Below the pieces are notes generated by a model. It saw only the letters and a list, made by a program, of their open reading frames with translations, was not told where the DNA came from and made no database searches. From a virus: a DNA stretch of 64,000 nucleotides. Both the position numbers and the translations under genes were made by a program. How positions within the stretch are numbered: the first letter of the stretch is position 1; the number at the start of each line of letters is the position of its first letter. Of the stretch, positions 1 through 7,515 are shown piece after piece. Where the stretch lies: IMG/VR virus record IMGVR_UViG_3300028177_000004, positions 1 through 64,000 of that record; one strand, 5' to 3'.

Positions 1-127
1 ATGGCGATACGAAGATTCAGGTTGAGGAATCAGCCAACGAAAACATCATTCGCTTCGATACCGCTGGCACGGAGAGGATGACCATTGCCGCAGATGGCAC
101 AGTGACAATCACTGGTGATCTGACAGT
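1..127 (+). repeat. 127-bp direct repeat, copy 1 (reaches window edge)
   Basis: Identical to 1039-1165 by eye over 127 nt and possibly longer upstream of the window. In frame in the fibre gene, so it duplicates a fibre segment. Confidence 0.9.
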
Positions 128-1496
128 CAATGGAACAGAAACAACGATTAGTTCTACAACGATCACCGTTGACGATAAGAACATCGAAATTGGTTCAGTT
201 GACACACCTACCGACATCACTGCTGACGGCGGTGGTTTAACCCTGAAGGGCGCTACCGATAAGACTTGGAACTGGGTCAACTCCACCGATGCGTGGACTT
301 CCTCAGAGCATGTCGATCTTGCTTCCGGTAAAGCCTTTCATGTTGCAGGTGTTTCTGTTCTAAACGCTACGACTCTTGGTTCAAATGTTGTTGCCTCGTC
401 GTTGACGAGTGTTGGAACGATTGCCTCTCTGGCAGCCACCGATCTGACAGTTTCAGGCATTGCCACGTTTAGCGGAACAATCGCTGGTGCCAGCCCACTT
501 GTCTTTGAAGGTGCTACTGCCGACGATTATGAGACAACTTTTGCCATCACTGATCCCACGGCGGATCGGACGATTACGTTCCAAGATGCAACTGGCACTG
601 TCGCCTTTTTGGCTTCTCCAACTTTCACTGGTACACCGGTTGCTCCTACTGCGGCAGCAGATACGAATACCACACAAATAGCGACTACGGCATTTGTGAT
701 GACAGAGATTGGCGACTATTTAACAACCAGCACAGCAAGCAGTACTTATGCTCCGATTGCTTCACCAACTTTAACTGGTACTCCTGCTGCTCCTACTGCT
801 GCTGCTGATACGAATACAACCCAGATTGCCACCACGGCCTTTGTAATGACGGAGATTGGTGATTATCTAACAACTAGTACGGCAGCAAGCACTTACGCTC
901 CGTTGGCTTCTCCGACTTTGACTGGTGTCCCTGCTGCTCCAACTGCTGCGGCAGATACAAACACTACCCAGATTGCCACTACGGCCTACGTTCAGACAGA
1001 GTTAGGCGCTCTTAGCAGCGACTCCATTTCTGACGCTGATGGCGATACGAAGATTCAGGTTGAGGAATCAGCCAACGAAAACATCATTCGCTTCGATACC
1101 GCTGGCACGGAGAGGATGACCATTGCCGCAGATGGCACAGTGACAATCACTGGTGATCTGACAGTTTCGGGCGGTCTGGTTGCCCCTCTCCAGATCAACG
1201 CCCAGACGGGTACGACCTACACGTTCGTGCTGGGTGATGCGGGGAAGTTGGTTACCTCGTCCAATGCGTCAGCCCAGACGTTGACGGTTCCTCCGAATTC
1301 GTCTGTTGCCTATACGGTGGGCACACAAATATTGGTTACTCAGGTGGGTACCGGAAGATTGACCCTTGCGGAGGGTTCAGGCGTGACAATCAATTCTGGC
1401 GACAGCATGAAATCTCTTTCGGATCAGTACTGTCTCGCCTCCCTTATCAAAACTGCCACTGATACTTGGTTGCTTATGGGCAACCTTCAGGCTTAG
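3..1496 (+). CDS. Tail fibre protein, 5' end outside the window
   Basis: The frame is open from the window edge to a TAG at 1494-1496, so the true start lies upstream and about 497 codons are visible. The protein is Thr/Ala/Ser-rich and beta-like. Three copies of a 49-residue module starting ASPT and containing TNTTQIATTAF run from nt 612 to about 1010 with an exact 147-nt period, as in phage tail-fibre repeat families. A perfect 127-nt repeat (1-127 and 1039-1165) encodes a segment with the fibre-like phrase TAGTERMTIAADG on both sides of that array. The C-terminus looks like a trimer-type fibre tail. It probably lies outside the virion and binds the host surface. It is followed directly by three small structural-type genes and a fibre chaperone. 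An ATG at 78 is internal, not the start. Confidence 0.85.
   Translation, partial: GDTKIQVEESANENIIRFDTAGTERMTIAADGTVTITGDLTVNGTETTISSTTITVDDKNIEIGSVDTPTDITADGGGLTLKGATDKTWNWVNSTDAWTSSEHVDLASGKAFHVAGVSVLNATTLGSNVVASSLTSVGTIASLAATDLTVSGIATFSGTIAGASPLVFEGATADDYETTFAITDPTADRTITFQDATGTVAFLASPTFTGTPVAPTAAADTNTTQIATTAFVMTEIGDYLTTSTASSTYAPIASPTLTGTPAAPTAAADTNTTQIATTAFVMTEIGDYLTTSTAASTYAPLASPTLTGVPAAPTAAADTNTTQIATTAYVQTELGALSSDSISDADGDTKIQVEESANENIIRFDTAGTERMTIAADGTVTITGDLTVSGGLVAPLQINAQTGTTYTFVLGDAGKLVTSSNASAQTLTVPPNSSVAYTVGTQILVTQVGTGRLTLAEGSGVTINSGDSMKSLSDQYCLASLIKTATDTWLLMGNLQA
612..1010 (+). repeat. Three tandem 147-bp fibre modules
   Basis: Units start at 612, 759 and 906, each opening with codons for ASPT and a TG-P motif, then a block of APTAAADTNTTQIATTA; the last unit is shorter and ends near 1010. 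Period 49 codons. Synonymous differences between units show they are not a very recent copy event. Confidence 0.85.
1039..1165 (+). repeat. 127-bp direct repeat, copy 2
   Basis: Second perfect copy of 1-127, 1038 nt away. The two copies could recombine and delete or multiply the intervening fibre modules in frame (1038 is divisible by 3). Confidence 0.9.
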
Positions 1497-1499
1497 CCC

Positions 1500-2069
1500 G
1501 TGACCCGCCAAACTAGCACGGAGGGCTATAGGCACCTACAGTCCCAGTCTCCTTCCGGGGTGAGCAGCGTTACGTTCACTTCTGCGGGTTCAGACGAGGC
1601 TTGGTCAAATTTCAAGAATTTGATCCTCGTGGGAAAATACGCCCAAACCTCTACAAGTACTGCCGTTCCTTCATACTTGCAATTGAATGGATCTACAACA
1701 AATCACGACGAAGTGTGGCATATCCGCAGAGGTGCTACGAGTGATTCAAAGTACGGGTATTATAGCGAAGCCCGCACGGCCCCACTGGGTGCGTACTTGG
1801 CTTACATACCGGGAAATGTGGGGTCTTGGGCGAACGAATTTGCATTCGTACATTTGAACATTGGAGATATTAACAATACGAACGCATACAAGCGGGCGTC
1901 ACATGAAGCCGGATTTTCGTCTACAACTGCAGCCACCTCGTATTACGTTTGGCACAGTCTAGGTTCTGTAATGGTTAGAGACACTTCTGCACTTACCGAA
2001 TTCACAATAAGTTTTAGTGGTTATAATTTTACGGCTGGGTCGTACTTTGATTTGACGGGAGGCTGGTGA
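1500..2069 (+). CDS. Putative virion structural protein, fibre region
   Basis: 189 aa from a GTG start 3 nt after the fibre stop. Polar, Ser/Thr/Tyr/Gly-rich, no cysteines, no signal peptide or membrane segment, and predicted to be mainly beta by composition. The N-terminal half (SSVTFTSAGSDEAWSNFKNL then LVGKY) and the ending in a Gly-rich beta hairpin resemble the next two genes in layout, so the three look like diverged paralogues. Probably small fibre-tip or baseplate accessory proteins. No family is recognised by name. Confidence 0.7.
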   Translation: MTRQTSTEGYRHLQSQSPSGVSSVTFTSAGSDEAWSNFKNLILVGKYAQTSTSTAVPSYLQLNGSTTNHDEVWHIRRGATSDSKYGYYSEARTAPLGAYLAYIPGNVGSWANEFAFVHLNIGDINNTNAYKRASHEAGFSSTTAATSYYVWHSLGSVMVRDTSALTEFTISFSGYNFTAGSYFDLTGGW

Positions 2070-2070
2070 C

Positions 2071-2709
2071 ATGGTTGGAATCTCCAGCACACATGCTGTC
2101 GCCGCACAGGAAAAACCAAACCCCTATTCTTCTTATTGGTACAATATTTCCAATCACACAACCCGAGGGATCGGTATCGGAGTAAGCAACCCAGAGACAT
2201 TTGTAAATCATAGACATATATCAATTCATATAACTGGTGGTGTAGATAACGCTGGCACTGGTGCTTCTACTTCTACCGGAAGCTATTATGCGAACATTGT
2301 AATGATTGTCAATACTGACTCCACTAGCAACGGTCACGGGGGAACGCAAAACAGTTCATGGGGTACTGCTTCTACGCAGGATGCCTATATGTCAATGCAC
2401 AGCAGCCAGAATCTTTATATTCTTCCTTCGGCATGGTATAACTCTTCTGACGGCAAGGACCGAACCAGCACCGTAATAGAATTCTGCAACACAAGTGAAA
2501 ACGGCACATCTAAACAGTGGTTCGTAAAGGGCACTGCAAGCCAATCAGATTACTATGGCGGCTACGCCGCCCCCAGCAGTACTTCCGCCGGTTGGTTCAA
2601 GGGAGCATCCTTTGGAAACATAACGAGCATATCCTTCTATCCGTACACGTTCAACACTTATGCCTATTGGAATAAAGATACCCAATTTGTTATTTATGGG
2701 TGGGAGTGA
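2071..2709 (+). CDS. Putative virion structural protein, paralogue of neighbours
   Basis: 212 aa. A good Shine-Dalgarno (GGAGG at 2060) precedes ATG 2071, one base after the previous stop. Rich in Ser, Thr, Asn, Tyr and Gly, ending in the pattern YPYT...TQFVIYGWE, which matches the endings of the flanking proteins (LDLTGGW-like and LDIYGYTADS). It overlaps the next gene by one base (TGATG). Likely a receptor-facing beta-sandwich attached to the fibre; function inferred only from location and composition. Confidence 0.7.
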   Translation: MVGISSTHAVAAQEKPNPYSSYWYNISNHTTRGIGIGVSNPETFVNHRHISIHITGGVDNAGTGASTSTGSYYANIVMIVNTDSTSNGHGGTQNSSWGTASTQDAYMSMHSSQNLYILPSAWYNSSDGKDRTSTVIEFCNTSENGTSKQWFVKGTASQSDYYGGYAAPSSTSAGWFKGASFGNITSISFYPYTFNTYAYWNKDTQFVIYGWE

Positions 2710-3272
2710 TGAAAAGCCGAGGATGGAAACTCATCGCCAGAGATACAGTGTCGGGGACTACCACAACTTCAATCATCCGTACCAACCCGGAGGTTTTCCC
2801 CAACTACTCACAATTGTGGATACGGCTGTATGCGAGATCTGATGTTAGTGCATACTACGATAATCTGTATTTCTATGTTTACACGGGAGATCCCGCTACC
2901 AAAGTTACTTCCGGGTACCACAGTGCCGCGGTATACAGCACATCCACTACCCGGAGTTGGTCAACCACGACAGGCGCAGCACAGTGCGGCGGATGGATGC
3001 CGATTACAGGGGCATTAGCCACAGCAAACTTTTTCGGGAATGTAGATATTCGCATCCCAAAAGCAAACGATGCCACTTACCGTCATGTATGGGAGGCAAC
3101 GGGCTACGCGGCAAACAGCAGTACAACCAGCGGTCACACGGCCTATGCCAAACAGTACGCGGCACATACCGGAACAGGGTCGATAACGGGGATAGAAGTC
3201 AAATGCGGCGCTTCTAACAACTTTGTCGCTGGTAGTAAACTAGACATCTACGGCTACACCGCTGACTCATAG
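2709..3272 (+). CDS. Putative virion structural protein, paralogue of neighbours
   Basis: 187 aa. Start chosen at ATG 2709, which overlaps the previous stop as TGATG; an upstream in-frame GTG at 2700 is possible. Starts MKSRGWKLIARDT and ends KLDIYGYTADS, matching the general plan of the two preceding proteins: a short lead-in, Tyr/Ser/Thr-rich beta strands and a final strand with an aromatic-Gly pair. No catalytic motif seen. Three such genes in a row suggest duplication and divergence of a host-range module. Confidence 0.7.
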   Translation: MKSRGWKLIARDTVSGTTTTSIIRTNPEVFPNYSQLWIRLYARSDVSAYYDNLYFYVYTGDPATKVTSGYHSAAVYSTSTTRSWSTTTGAAQCGGWMPITGALATANFFGNVDIRIPKANDATYRHVWEATGYAANSSTTSGHTAYAKQYAAHTGTGSITGIEVKCGASNNFVAGSKLDIYGYTADS

Positions 3273-3279
3273 GAGAATC

Positions 3280-3567
3280 ATGGCAGACGTACCAATGAAG
3301 ATGGTTGACGGGGTCACGATGCCCATGACGGAAGAGGAGATCGCCCAGATGGCGGCGTTTGCCGAGTCCGCAGACCTTGACTTTGATCATTTCATTCGTC
3401 CAGAACGGAACGGGCTTTTGGCAGGTTCCGATTGGACGCAGTTGGAAGACGCACCGTTATCTGATGAAGAGAAAACGGAATGGACAACCTATCGACAGTC
3501 CCTACGAGATTTACCGTCTACGGCAGACCGTGTATCGCTAATCGTATGGCCTACTACGCCAAGTTGA
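3280..3567 (+). CDS. Tail fibre assembly chaperone-like protein
   Basis: 95 aa, start ATG 3280 behind AGGAGA. The C-terminal half carries the pattern of the phage tail assembly chaperone family (Pfam Phage_tail_APC type): RNGLLAGSDW, then a short acidic stretch, EWTTYRQSLRDLP and an end in WPTTPS. Members are small cytoplasmic proteins encoded right behind fibre genes and help fibre folding or trimerisation. The N-terminal 40 residues are a variable acidic helix. Its place just after four fibre-type genes fits. A second open frame (3540-3595) overlaps the end but is probably chance. Confidence 0.75.
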   Translation: MADVPMKMVDGVTMPMTEEEIAQMAAFAESADLDFDHFIRPERNGLLAGSDWTQLEDAPLSDEEKTEWTTYRQSLRDLPSTADRVSLIVWPTTPS

Positions 3568-3595
3568 TGCAGTATCGTAAAGAGGAGATCGAATA

Positions 3596-3860
3596 ATGGC
3601 TATTGACTTTCCAAACAGCCCGTCAAACGGGTGACATCCACACTGTAAGCGGCAAGCAGTGGCAGTGGGATAGTGAGAAGTGGATCGCCTATGGCGTCTC
3701 TCTCGCTCCTGATGTCTTGAAGGTTGACTCTGGGAACAACAGGGTTGGCATCAATCAGGTCGCGCCCACCGTCGCAAGGAAATATCCTAAATATTGATCA
3801 TTCGTGGATGGTAGAACAACACCCGTTGAACGTCTTCGAATCTTCGGAAGATTTCATTAG
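3596..3860 (+). pseudogene. Decayed tail-fibre gene remnant with frameshift and stops
   Basis: ATG 3596 opens MAIDFPNSPSNG and meets TGA at 3632, but the next frame continues GDIHTVSGKQWQWDSEKW, the usual continuation of this common phage fibre N-terminus. Removing one G from the GGG at 3629-3631 would join them. The second frame then gives VDSGNNRVGIN, stops at 3795, resumes with TTPVERLRI (fibre-like) and stops again at 3858. I read this as a truncated, decaying fibre gene; a sequencing error could explain the single-base shift but not the two later stops. Confidence 0.65.
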
Positions 3861-4196
3861 GGGCAACTGGCATGCCTTAACGACCATGTTGAGACCGAAG
3901 CAGAGCTAGACGGAACCAACTTCACAGGGGGGCTGGTGTCATGGGAATATCTGGGTATTGAATACAAGCCAAGCAAGGGCGACATTGTTTTATTCCCTGC
4001 AAATTACATGGCGGCACATTCTGTTTCTGAGGTTTCCGGAGGGTCAAGGTATTCGCATGTAGGGTGGTATTGCCACGGAACGCCAAATGGCGCGTTTAAC
4101 GAGCCTGTTATAGACCCGCTTGAACACCCAGAAGCGGCAGACATAACAACAAATATTTATATGCCAGAAGGTTACAAACTCCCCGATGCAAGATAG
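3861..4196 (+). pseudogene. C-terminal remnant of a 2OG-Fe(II) oxygenase
   Basis: In the same frame as the fibre remnant and just after its last stop, the sequence reads CLNDHVETE...GGLVSW, then KPSKGDIVLFPANYMAAH and a GSRYSHVGW ending. This is the second half of a prolyl-hydroxylase-type double-stranded beta-helix: the YLND turn, GD-LVLFP strand, distal His and the Arg that binds 2-oxoglutarate. The half with the HxD iron ligands is missing. A product could start only at GTG 3936 (86 aa), which would be inactive. It overlaps the next, intact oxygenase gene by 11 nt. Confidence 0.6.
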
Positions 4197-4791
4197 AGAA
4201 CCACCTCCGCCGATACGGAATGTTCAACGACATTCAATTGTTGATATTGGTTATTGGACATGCGAGTTGGATAGCCGTGATGCTAAAGCTATCCATAACC
4301 TTGTTGTTGAAAAGCATGTGCCACATGAGGACCTTGATCTACCAATCGGAAATATCACTATGGACTTGCGGCAGCAAATCACAAGCGCTGCCTGCGAGCT
4401 ATTGGGTCGACCGTATTACATAGACGCCATCTGGGGTGTGTACACAGGACCCGGACAGTCCGTTATGGCCCATTCCCACTGGTCGAATACTTGGCTGAAT
4501 CCAGAGGAACACTTCTCCTTCTGCTATTACCCCCTCTGTCAAGAAGATGATGCTGACATGGTGATTCACATCATGTACTGCAATCGTCTTGAAGTTCTTG
4601 AAAGCATCCCACTCCGCCCGGGCCTATTAGTCATCTTTGGGGCCTATTACCAACACATGACAACAAGGCAATTTCCTGACAGAGACCGTGTATCTATAGC
4701 TGGTAACCTATATCCCTATGAGCCCACGGGCATCGCAATACAACGAGAAACACGCCAAGGCGTGCTGAGTGGCGACCTATGGCAACAATAG
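4186..4791 (+). CDS. 2OG-Fe(II) oxygenase-like protein
   Basis: 201 aa. The cupin-like core shows AHSHW (His96/His98), an acidic stretch, a LRPGLLVIFGAYYQH strand with distal His157, and DRVSIAGN with Arg168-x-Ser170, the expected 2-oxoglutarate anchor. This spacing fits the small 2OG oxygenase family whose proximal ligand pair is in HxHxx[ST] form; the first-shell Asp/Glu is not obvious, so the iron site is uncertain. Such enzymes hydroxylate side chains or small molecules using Fe(II), oxygen and 2-oxoglutarate. It overlaps the remnant upstream (11 nt) and the next gene (13 nt), so it is co-translated with them. Confidence 0.6.
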   Translation: MQDREPPPPIRNVQRHSIVDIGYWTCELDSRDAKAIHNLVVEKHVPHEDLDLPIGNITMDLRQQITSAACELLGRPYYIDAIWGVYTGPGQSVMAHSHWSNTWLNPEEHFSFCYYPLCQEDDADMVIHIMYCNRLEVLESIPLRPGLLVIFGAYYQHMTTRQFPDRDRVSIAGNLYPYEPTGIAIQRETRQGVLSGDLWQQ

Positions 4792-5429
4792 GAATACTCC
4801 ACACAGGGTCCATGGGAGTCACCATTGCCGATTCGTTACTTCGAGCCGGTCATGATGTGTTGTCGGCCACAAAGGATCGTTCTGAATTAACCCAAGAACG
4901 AGCTCGCATAGTGGGGACAAGAGAGGTTGAAACCCCAGATCGAGTATTCGAAGAAGCAGATGTTGTGTTTTCTGTCTCCCAGTTTGGCGGCGTCATCATC
5001 GGAGAAAGTGCCGTGTGGGACCAAGAAAAGCAAACAATGGTCACAGAAGAAGGCATTTATCCTAGAGCTGAGTCATACCCAACGATGGACGCAGCCATAG
5101 AAGTTGATTTTTCAGGTATTTATGTTGACTGCAATTGGGTTCACCCGAGCAACTGGGAGGACTTTCGAGAAAACGCCACCTTGCTCAACAGCTACGTTGA
5201 GTGTGGTATCTACGGGTACCCCTTGTCACACGAGATGGGCGATTTGAGACGCTTCATGTGGCTAAGTGGCGATGATGCAGAGTCTGTCTCAGACCTGTTC
5301 CTCAACGATCCGTTAGCTTCTATTGTCCCGATTGTCTTACCTTCGGGAGTGCAAGCTAGAGAATTTAAAGAAGAGTCCGCTAAAGCTAACTATATGCCCG
5401 AAGGCTGGGGAGAAAGAATATGCAGGTAG
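4779..5429 (+). CDS. NAD(P)-binding Rossmann protein, 6-phosphogluconate dehydrogenase-like
   Basis: 216 aa. The N-terminus IGILHTGSMGVTIADSLLRAGHDV is a beta-alpha-beta dinucleotide fold with GxxxxG-M-G, as in the 6-phosphogluconate/3-hydroxyisobutyrate dehydrogenase superfamily, followed by ADVVFSVSQFG (second beta strand) and VDCNWVHPSNW. The C-terminal half YPLSHEMGDLRRFMWLSGDD resembles the substrate-loop region, but the protein is about 70-90 residues shorter than bacterial enzymes and lacks the long all-helical dimer domain. It could be an auxiliary metabolic gene that prepares a sugar or substrate for the oxygenases, or a binding protein derived from such an enzyme. It sits between two oxygenase-type genes with overlaps at both ends. 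Confidence 0.6.
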   Translation: MATIGILHTGSMGVTIADSLLRAGHDVLSATKDRSELTQERARIVGTREVETPDRVFEEADVVFSVSQFGGVIIGESAVWDQEKQTMVTEEGIYPRAESYPTMDAAIEVDFSGIYVDCNWVHPSNWEDFRENATLLNSYVECGIYGYPLSHEMGDLRRFMWLSGDDAESVSDLFLNDPLASIVPIVLPSGVQAREFKEESAKANYMPEGWGERICR

Positions 5430-5707
5430 TTCATCACGGAGGGATTGTCGAGTTCCCGGACGTTTTTAACGTAGATCCAGATGTTTTAGATAATTGGATG
5501 TCGTTGCGCAGGGAATGTGAGCCAAGCGATTACACAATTAACGATGATGGCAACTATGTGAATAGAGGCGGGTACACCTTTACTCCAGAACAAATCGAGT
5601 CATCCCCAACCCGCTTTTTAAACCTAACTCCCGACGGGGAAGACCTCACGTTCATGGTAAGGTCTAGGCATGCAAAACGATGCGGTTTCTCCACAAGGTG
5701 TCATTGA
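5420..5707 (+). CDS. Hypothetical protein, possibly an N-terminal oxygenase fragment
   Basis: 95 aa, ATG 5420 overlapping the previous stop by 10 nt. The start (VVEFPDVF-like, then NVDPDVLDNWM) and the phrase GNYVNRGGYTFTPEQIESSP look like the N-terminal part of hydroxylases found beside marine phage fibres, but there is no HxD and the last 20 residues turn basic and Cys-containing, as if the frame were truncated. It overlaps the next gene by 38 nt. Function not recognised. Confidence 0.5.
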   Translation: MQVVHHGGIVEFPDVFNVDPDVLDNWMSLRRECEPSDYTINDDGNYVNRGGYTFTPEQIESSPTRFLNLTPDGEDLTFMVRSRHAKRCGFSTRCH

Positions 5708-5870
5708 CGATTTGGCTGACCAAGTAAAGCGATTATCTATAGATAATGCGGTACTCCGTACAGCTATTAAGCAAATGCAACAGCAACAGGTGGCAGCGGC
5801 TCCTGACGGTCCACCAGCGGCAGCCATTGAAGACGTGGAGCTCGTAACTGACGATTCCGTAGAGGAATAA
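5670..5870 (+). CDS. Small coiled-coil protein
   Basis: 66 aa, ATG 5670. Residues about 10-40 form a heptad-type coiled coil (VIDDLADQVKRLSIDNAVLR then KQMQQQQ) followed by an Ala/Pro linker and an acidic tail ending DDSVEE. Short coiled-coil proteins of this shape are common next to marine phage fibre genes and may trimerise with a fibre. It begins inside the end of the preceding frame and stops 3 nt before the next ATG. Confidence 0.6.
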   Translation: MQNDAVSPQGVIDDLADQVKRLSIDNAVLRTAIKQMQQQQVAAAPDGPPAAAIEDVELVTDDSVEE

Positions 5871-5873
5871 ACA

Positions 5874-6296
5874 ATGGAACGGATCTGCTATTGCCCCTCC
5901 GACGATCTGGTCGAGGAAGCTATGGAGTTGGCTCTACCGTGGGGTATTCATGTTCAAACTGGAGAGAGTCAAGCAACGGAAGCGCTTGACTTCGACAGGG
6001 ATAAAGTTCAGATATTAAATATCCCAATTGAACAGCATTTTAAGATCTCTGACTCATTCCTTAGACCTTACCAAACCCTTGCGTGTAACTATGTAGACGA
6101 ATTCACGCTTGTAGGCAATGTATGTCTGGCTTATGACGGACCTCAGGGAACCACGGAGGTCGGAGCACTAATGTCGGGCGATCCTCATTACAAGGGTTGG
6201 AGGATTCGTTTTCCCAGTCCGGGAGAATATGAGGTCAGAGTTTATGACAAAGACGGAGATATAGCGTCTGAGAAAATCACGGTGAATCCGTGGTGA
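5874..6296 (+). CDS. Hypothetical protein with C-terminal beta-sandwich
   Basis: 140 aa. Unrecognised as a whole. The last 50 residues (GWRIRFPSPGEYEVRVYD then GDIASEKITV) have the strand pattern of an immunoglobulin-like or Calx-beta type sandwich used in adhesion modules. The N-terminal part has two cysteines (CYC) and an LPWGIH segment. Its stop overlaps the GTG start of the following hydroxylase (GTGA), so the two are translationally coupled. Confidence 0.65.
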   Translation: MERICYCPSDDLVEEAMELALPWGIHVQTGESQATEALDFDRDKVQILNIPIEQHFKISDSFLRPYQTLACNYVDEFTLVGNVCLAYDGPQGTTEVGALMSGDPHYKGWRIRFPSPGEYEVRVYDKDGDIASEKITVNPW

Positions 6297-6952
6297 AATT
6301 TCCAAAGGGGATACCAAATCCCCACCTTGCTCGCACCTCATTGGAGGATGATCCATTTCCTCATCTCGAAATCGCTCCGTTTCTCTACGTTTACCATTAT
6401 CCGTTTGACGGTCAAGCGTTAGTTGATGCTATTGAAAAAGACGGAGACATAACCCGTTGGAACGCCGCAAAGGTTGGTCGTGGAGACAATCAACGAATCG
6501 GCCTGTATAGGGACTCTCGTTCTCAAGTATTGACGGACCATTTGAGTGTGTTCGATCCCGAAGCTGAGATTGAAACCTATACGGAGCTACAGAAGGCTGC
6601 GTACCCGGTTTTATACCATGTTGAGCGGGCTGTTTGGGATTATCGAATCAAGAATAATTTAAAACTTCAAGATCATTCGGGTTGGGTTATCAATAAATAC
6701 GGGCATGGCGGACAATATAAGGTTCACGCCGATCATGGTACTGATGACCCCAGACTGTTGTCGGTTGTTTGTTATTTAAATACCGTTAAGGATGGTGGTA
6801 GAACTTTTTTCCCATTCCAAAATGTCGCAACTGATTGCATTGAAGGAAACATCGTTCTCTTTCCTTCTTCATATGCTTATGCTCATGCTTCTGAACCAGC
6901 TGGACGATACAGCGGAGAAGTCAAATACAGTATGGCGGCATTTTTTACATGA
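6293..6952 (+). CDS. Prolyl-4-hydroxylase-type 2OG-Fe(II) oxygenase
   Basis: 219 aa from GTG 6293, which overlaps the previous stop as GTGA (GTG 6290 is also possible). All core residues are present: VHADHG gives His145 and Asp147 of the HxD iron motif, LSVVCYLNTVKDGGRTFFPF is the typical YLN...GG-T-F turn, GNIVLFPSSYAYAH supplies distal His198, and KYS (Lys211-x-Ser) can bind the 2-oxoglutarate carboxylate. Likely hydroxylates prolyl or other side chains in a protein. Cytoplasmic, no signal peptide. The ATGA overlap with the next gene shows one operon with the halogenase. Candidate substrates are the fibre and adhesin proteins of the same region. Confidence 0.85.
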   Translation: MKFPKGIPNPHLARTSLEDDPFPHLEIAPFLYVYHYPFDGQALVDAIEKDGDITRWNAAKVGRGDNQRIGLYRDSRSQVLTDHLSVFDPEAEIETYTELQKAAYPVLYHVERAVWDYRIKNNLKLQDHSGWVINKYGHGGQYKVHADHGTDDPRLLSVVCYLNTVKDGGRTFFPFQNVATDCIEGNIVLFPSSYAYAHASEPAGRYSGEVKYSMAAFFT

Positions 6953-7515
6953 CGATAAAAGATGTCACAACAATCATTCCTACTGTAGAAATATTTCACT
7001 GCGGCCATGATGCTAAAGCCGTTATAGAAGGCTACAAAGAAGAGACTGCACGAACATGGTCGTATCTCCCATCTTTTGGGGGATTCAGCAACGATTTGGA
7101 GCATTGCAATAGTCACTACACCCCTTTGAGTCCGGTGTTGACTGCGGTTGCTGACCGTTTACTGGAAATGAAAGAAGCTTTCTATGAAATGAACGAAATA
7201 GTAGAAAACTGCTTGAATAGTTACTCTCTGTATCACGAAACTTTTTACTTAAGAGATAGTGGCCCTCAGTTCATATGGATAGAGAAAAATGGCAACCAAT
7301 TTTCTGGGACCCTCGATCCACCTACCAATTCTTATACGACGGCAGCGATGTTTGCTCTTTCCGATGTTACGATTCGTTTAGAAGCACACGATATTGAATA
7401 TGACATGTTTGCTGGAGATGTGCTTATTTTGCCGTGTCTGTTTCCATTTGATTTAAGAGCTAGATCAGTAAATGATGAAGCGTTTCTATACTTCAAATAC
7501 ATGTGGCCTGTATAA
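6949..7515 (+). CDS. Hypothetical protein, degenerate cupin-like
   Basis: 188 aa, ATGA overlap with the hydroxylase. The C-terminal third (FALSDVTIRLEAHDIEYDM, then AGDVLILPCLFPFDLRARSV and FKYMW) follows the strand order of a 2OG-oxygenase double-stranded beta-helix (GD-LILP strand, then R-S), but the HxD pair and distal His are replaced, so it may be an inactive partner or binding protein for the neighbouring hydroxylase. Two nucleotides would separate it from the halogenase start: the stop TAA at 7513 abuts ATG 7516. Confidence 0.55.
   Translation: MTIKDVTTIIPTVEIFHCGHDAKAVIEGYKEETARTWSYLPSFGGFSNDLEHCNSHYTPLSPVLTAVADRLLEMKEAFYEMNEIVENCLNSYSLYHETFYLRDSGPQFIWIEKNGNQFSGTLDPPTNSYTTAAMFALSDVTIRLEAHDIEYDMFAGDVLILPCLFPFDLRARSVNDEAFLYFKYMWPV

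Noticed and set aside
3540-3595. Second frame reading MAYYAKLMQYRKEEIE at the end of the chaperone gene
   Set aside because: The chaperone frame already ends in the family-typical WPTTPS; the extra frame has no start and is probably chance.
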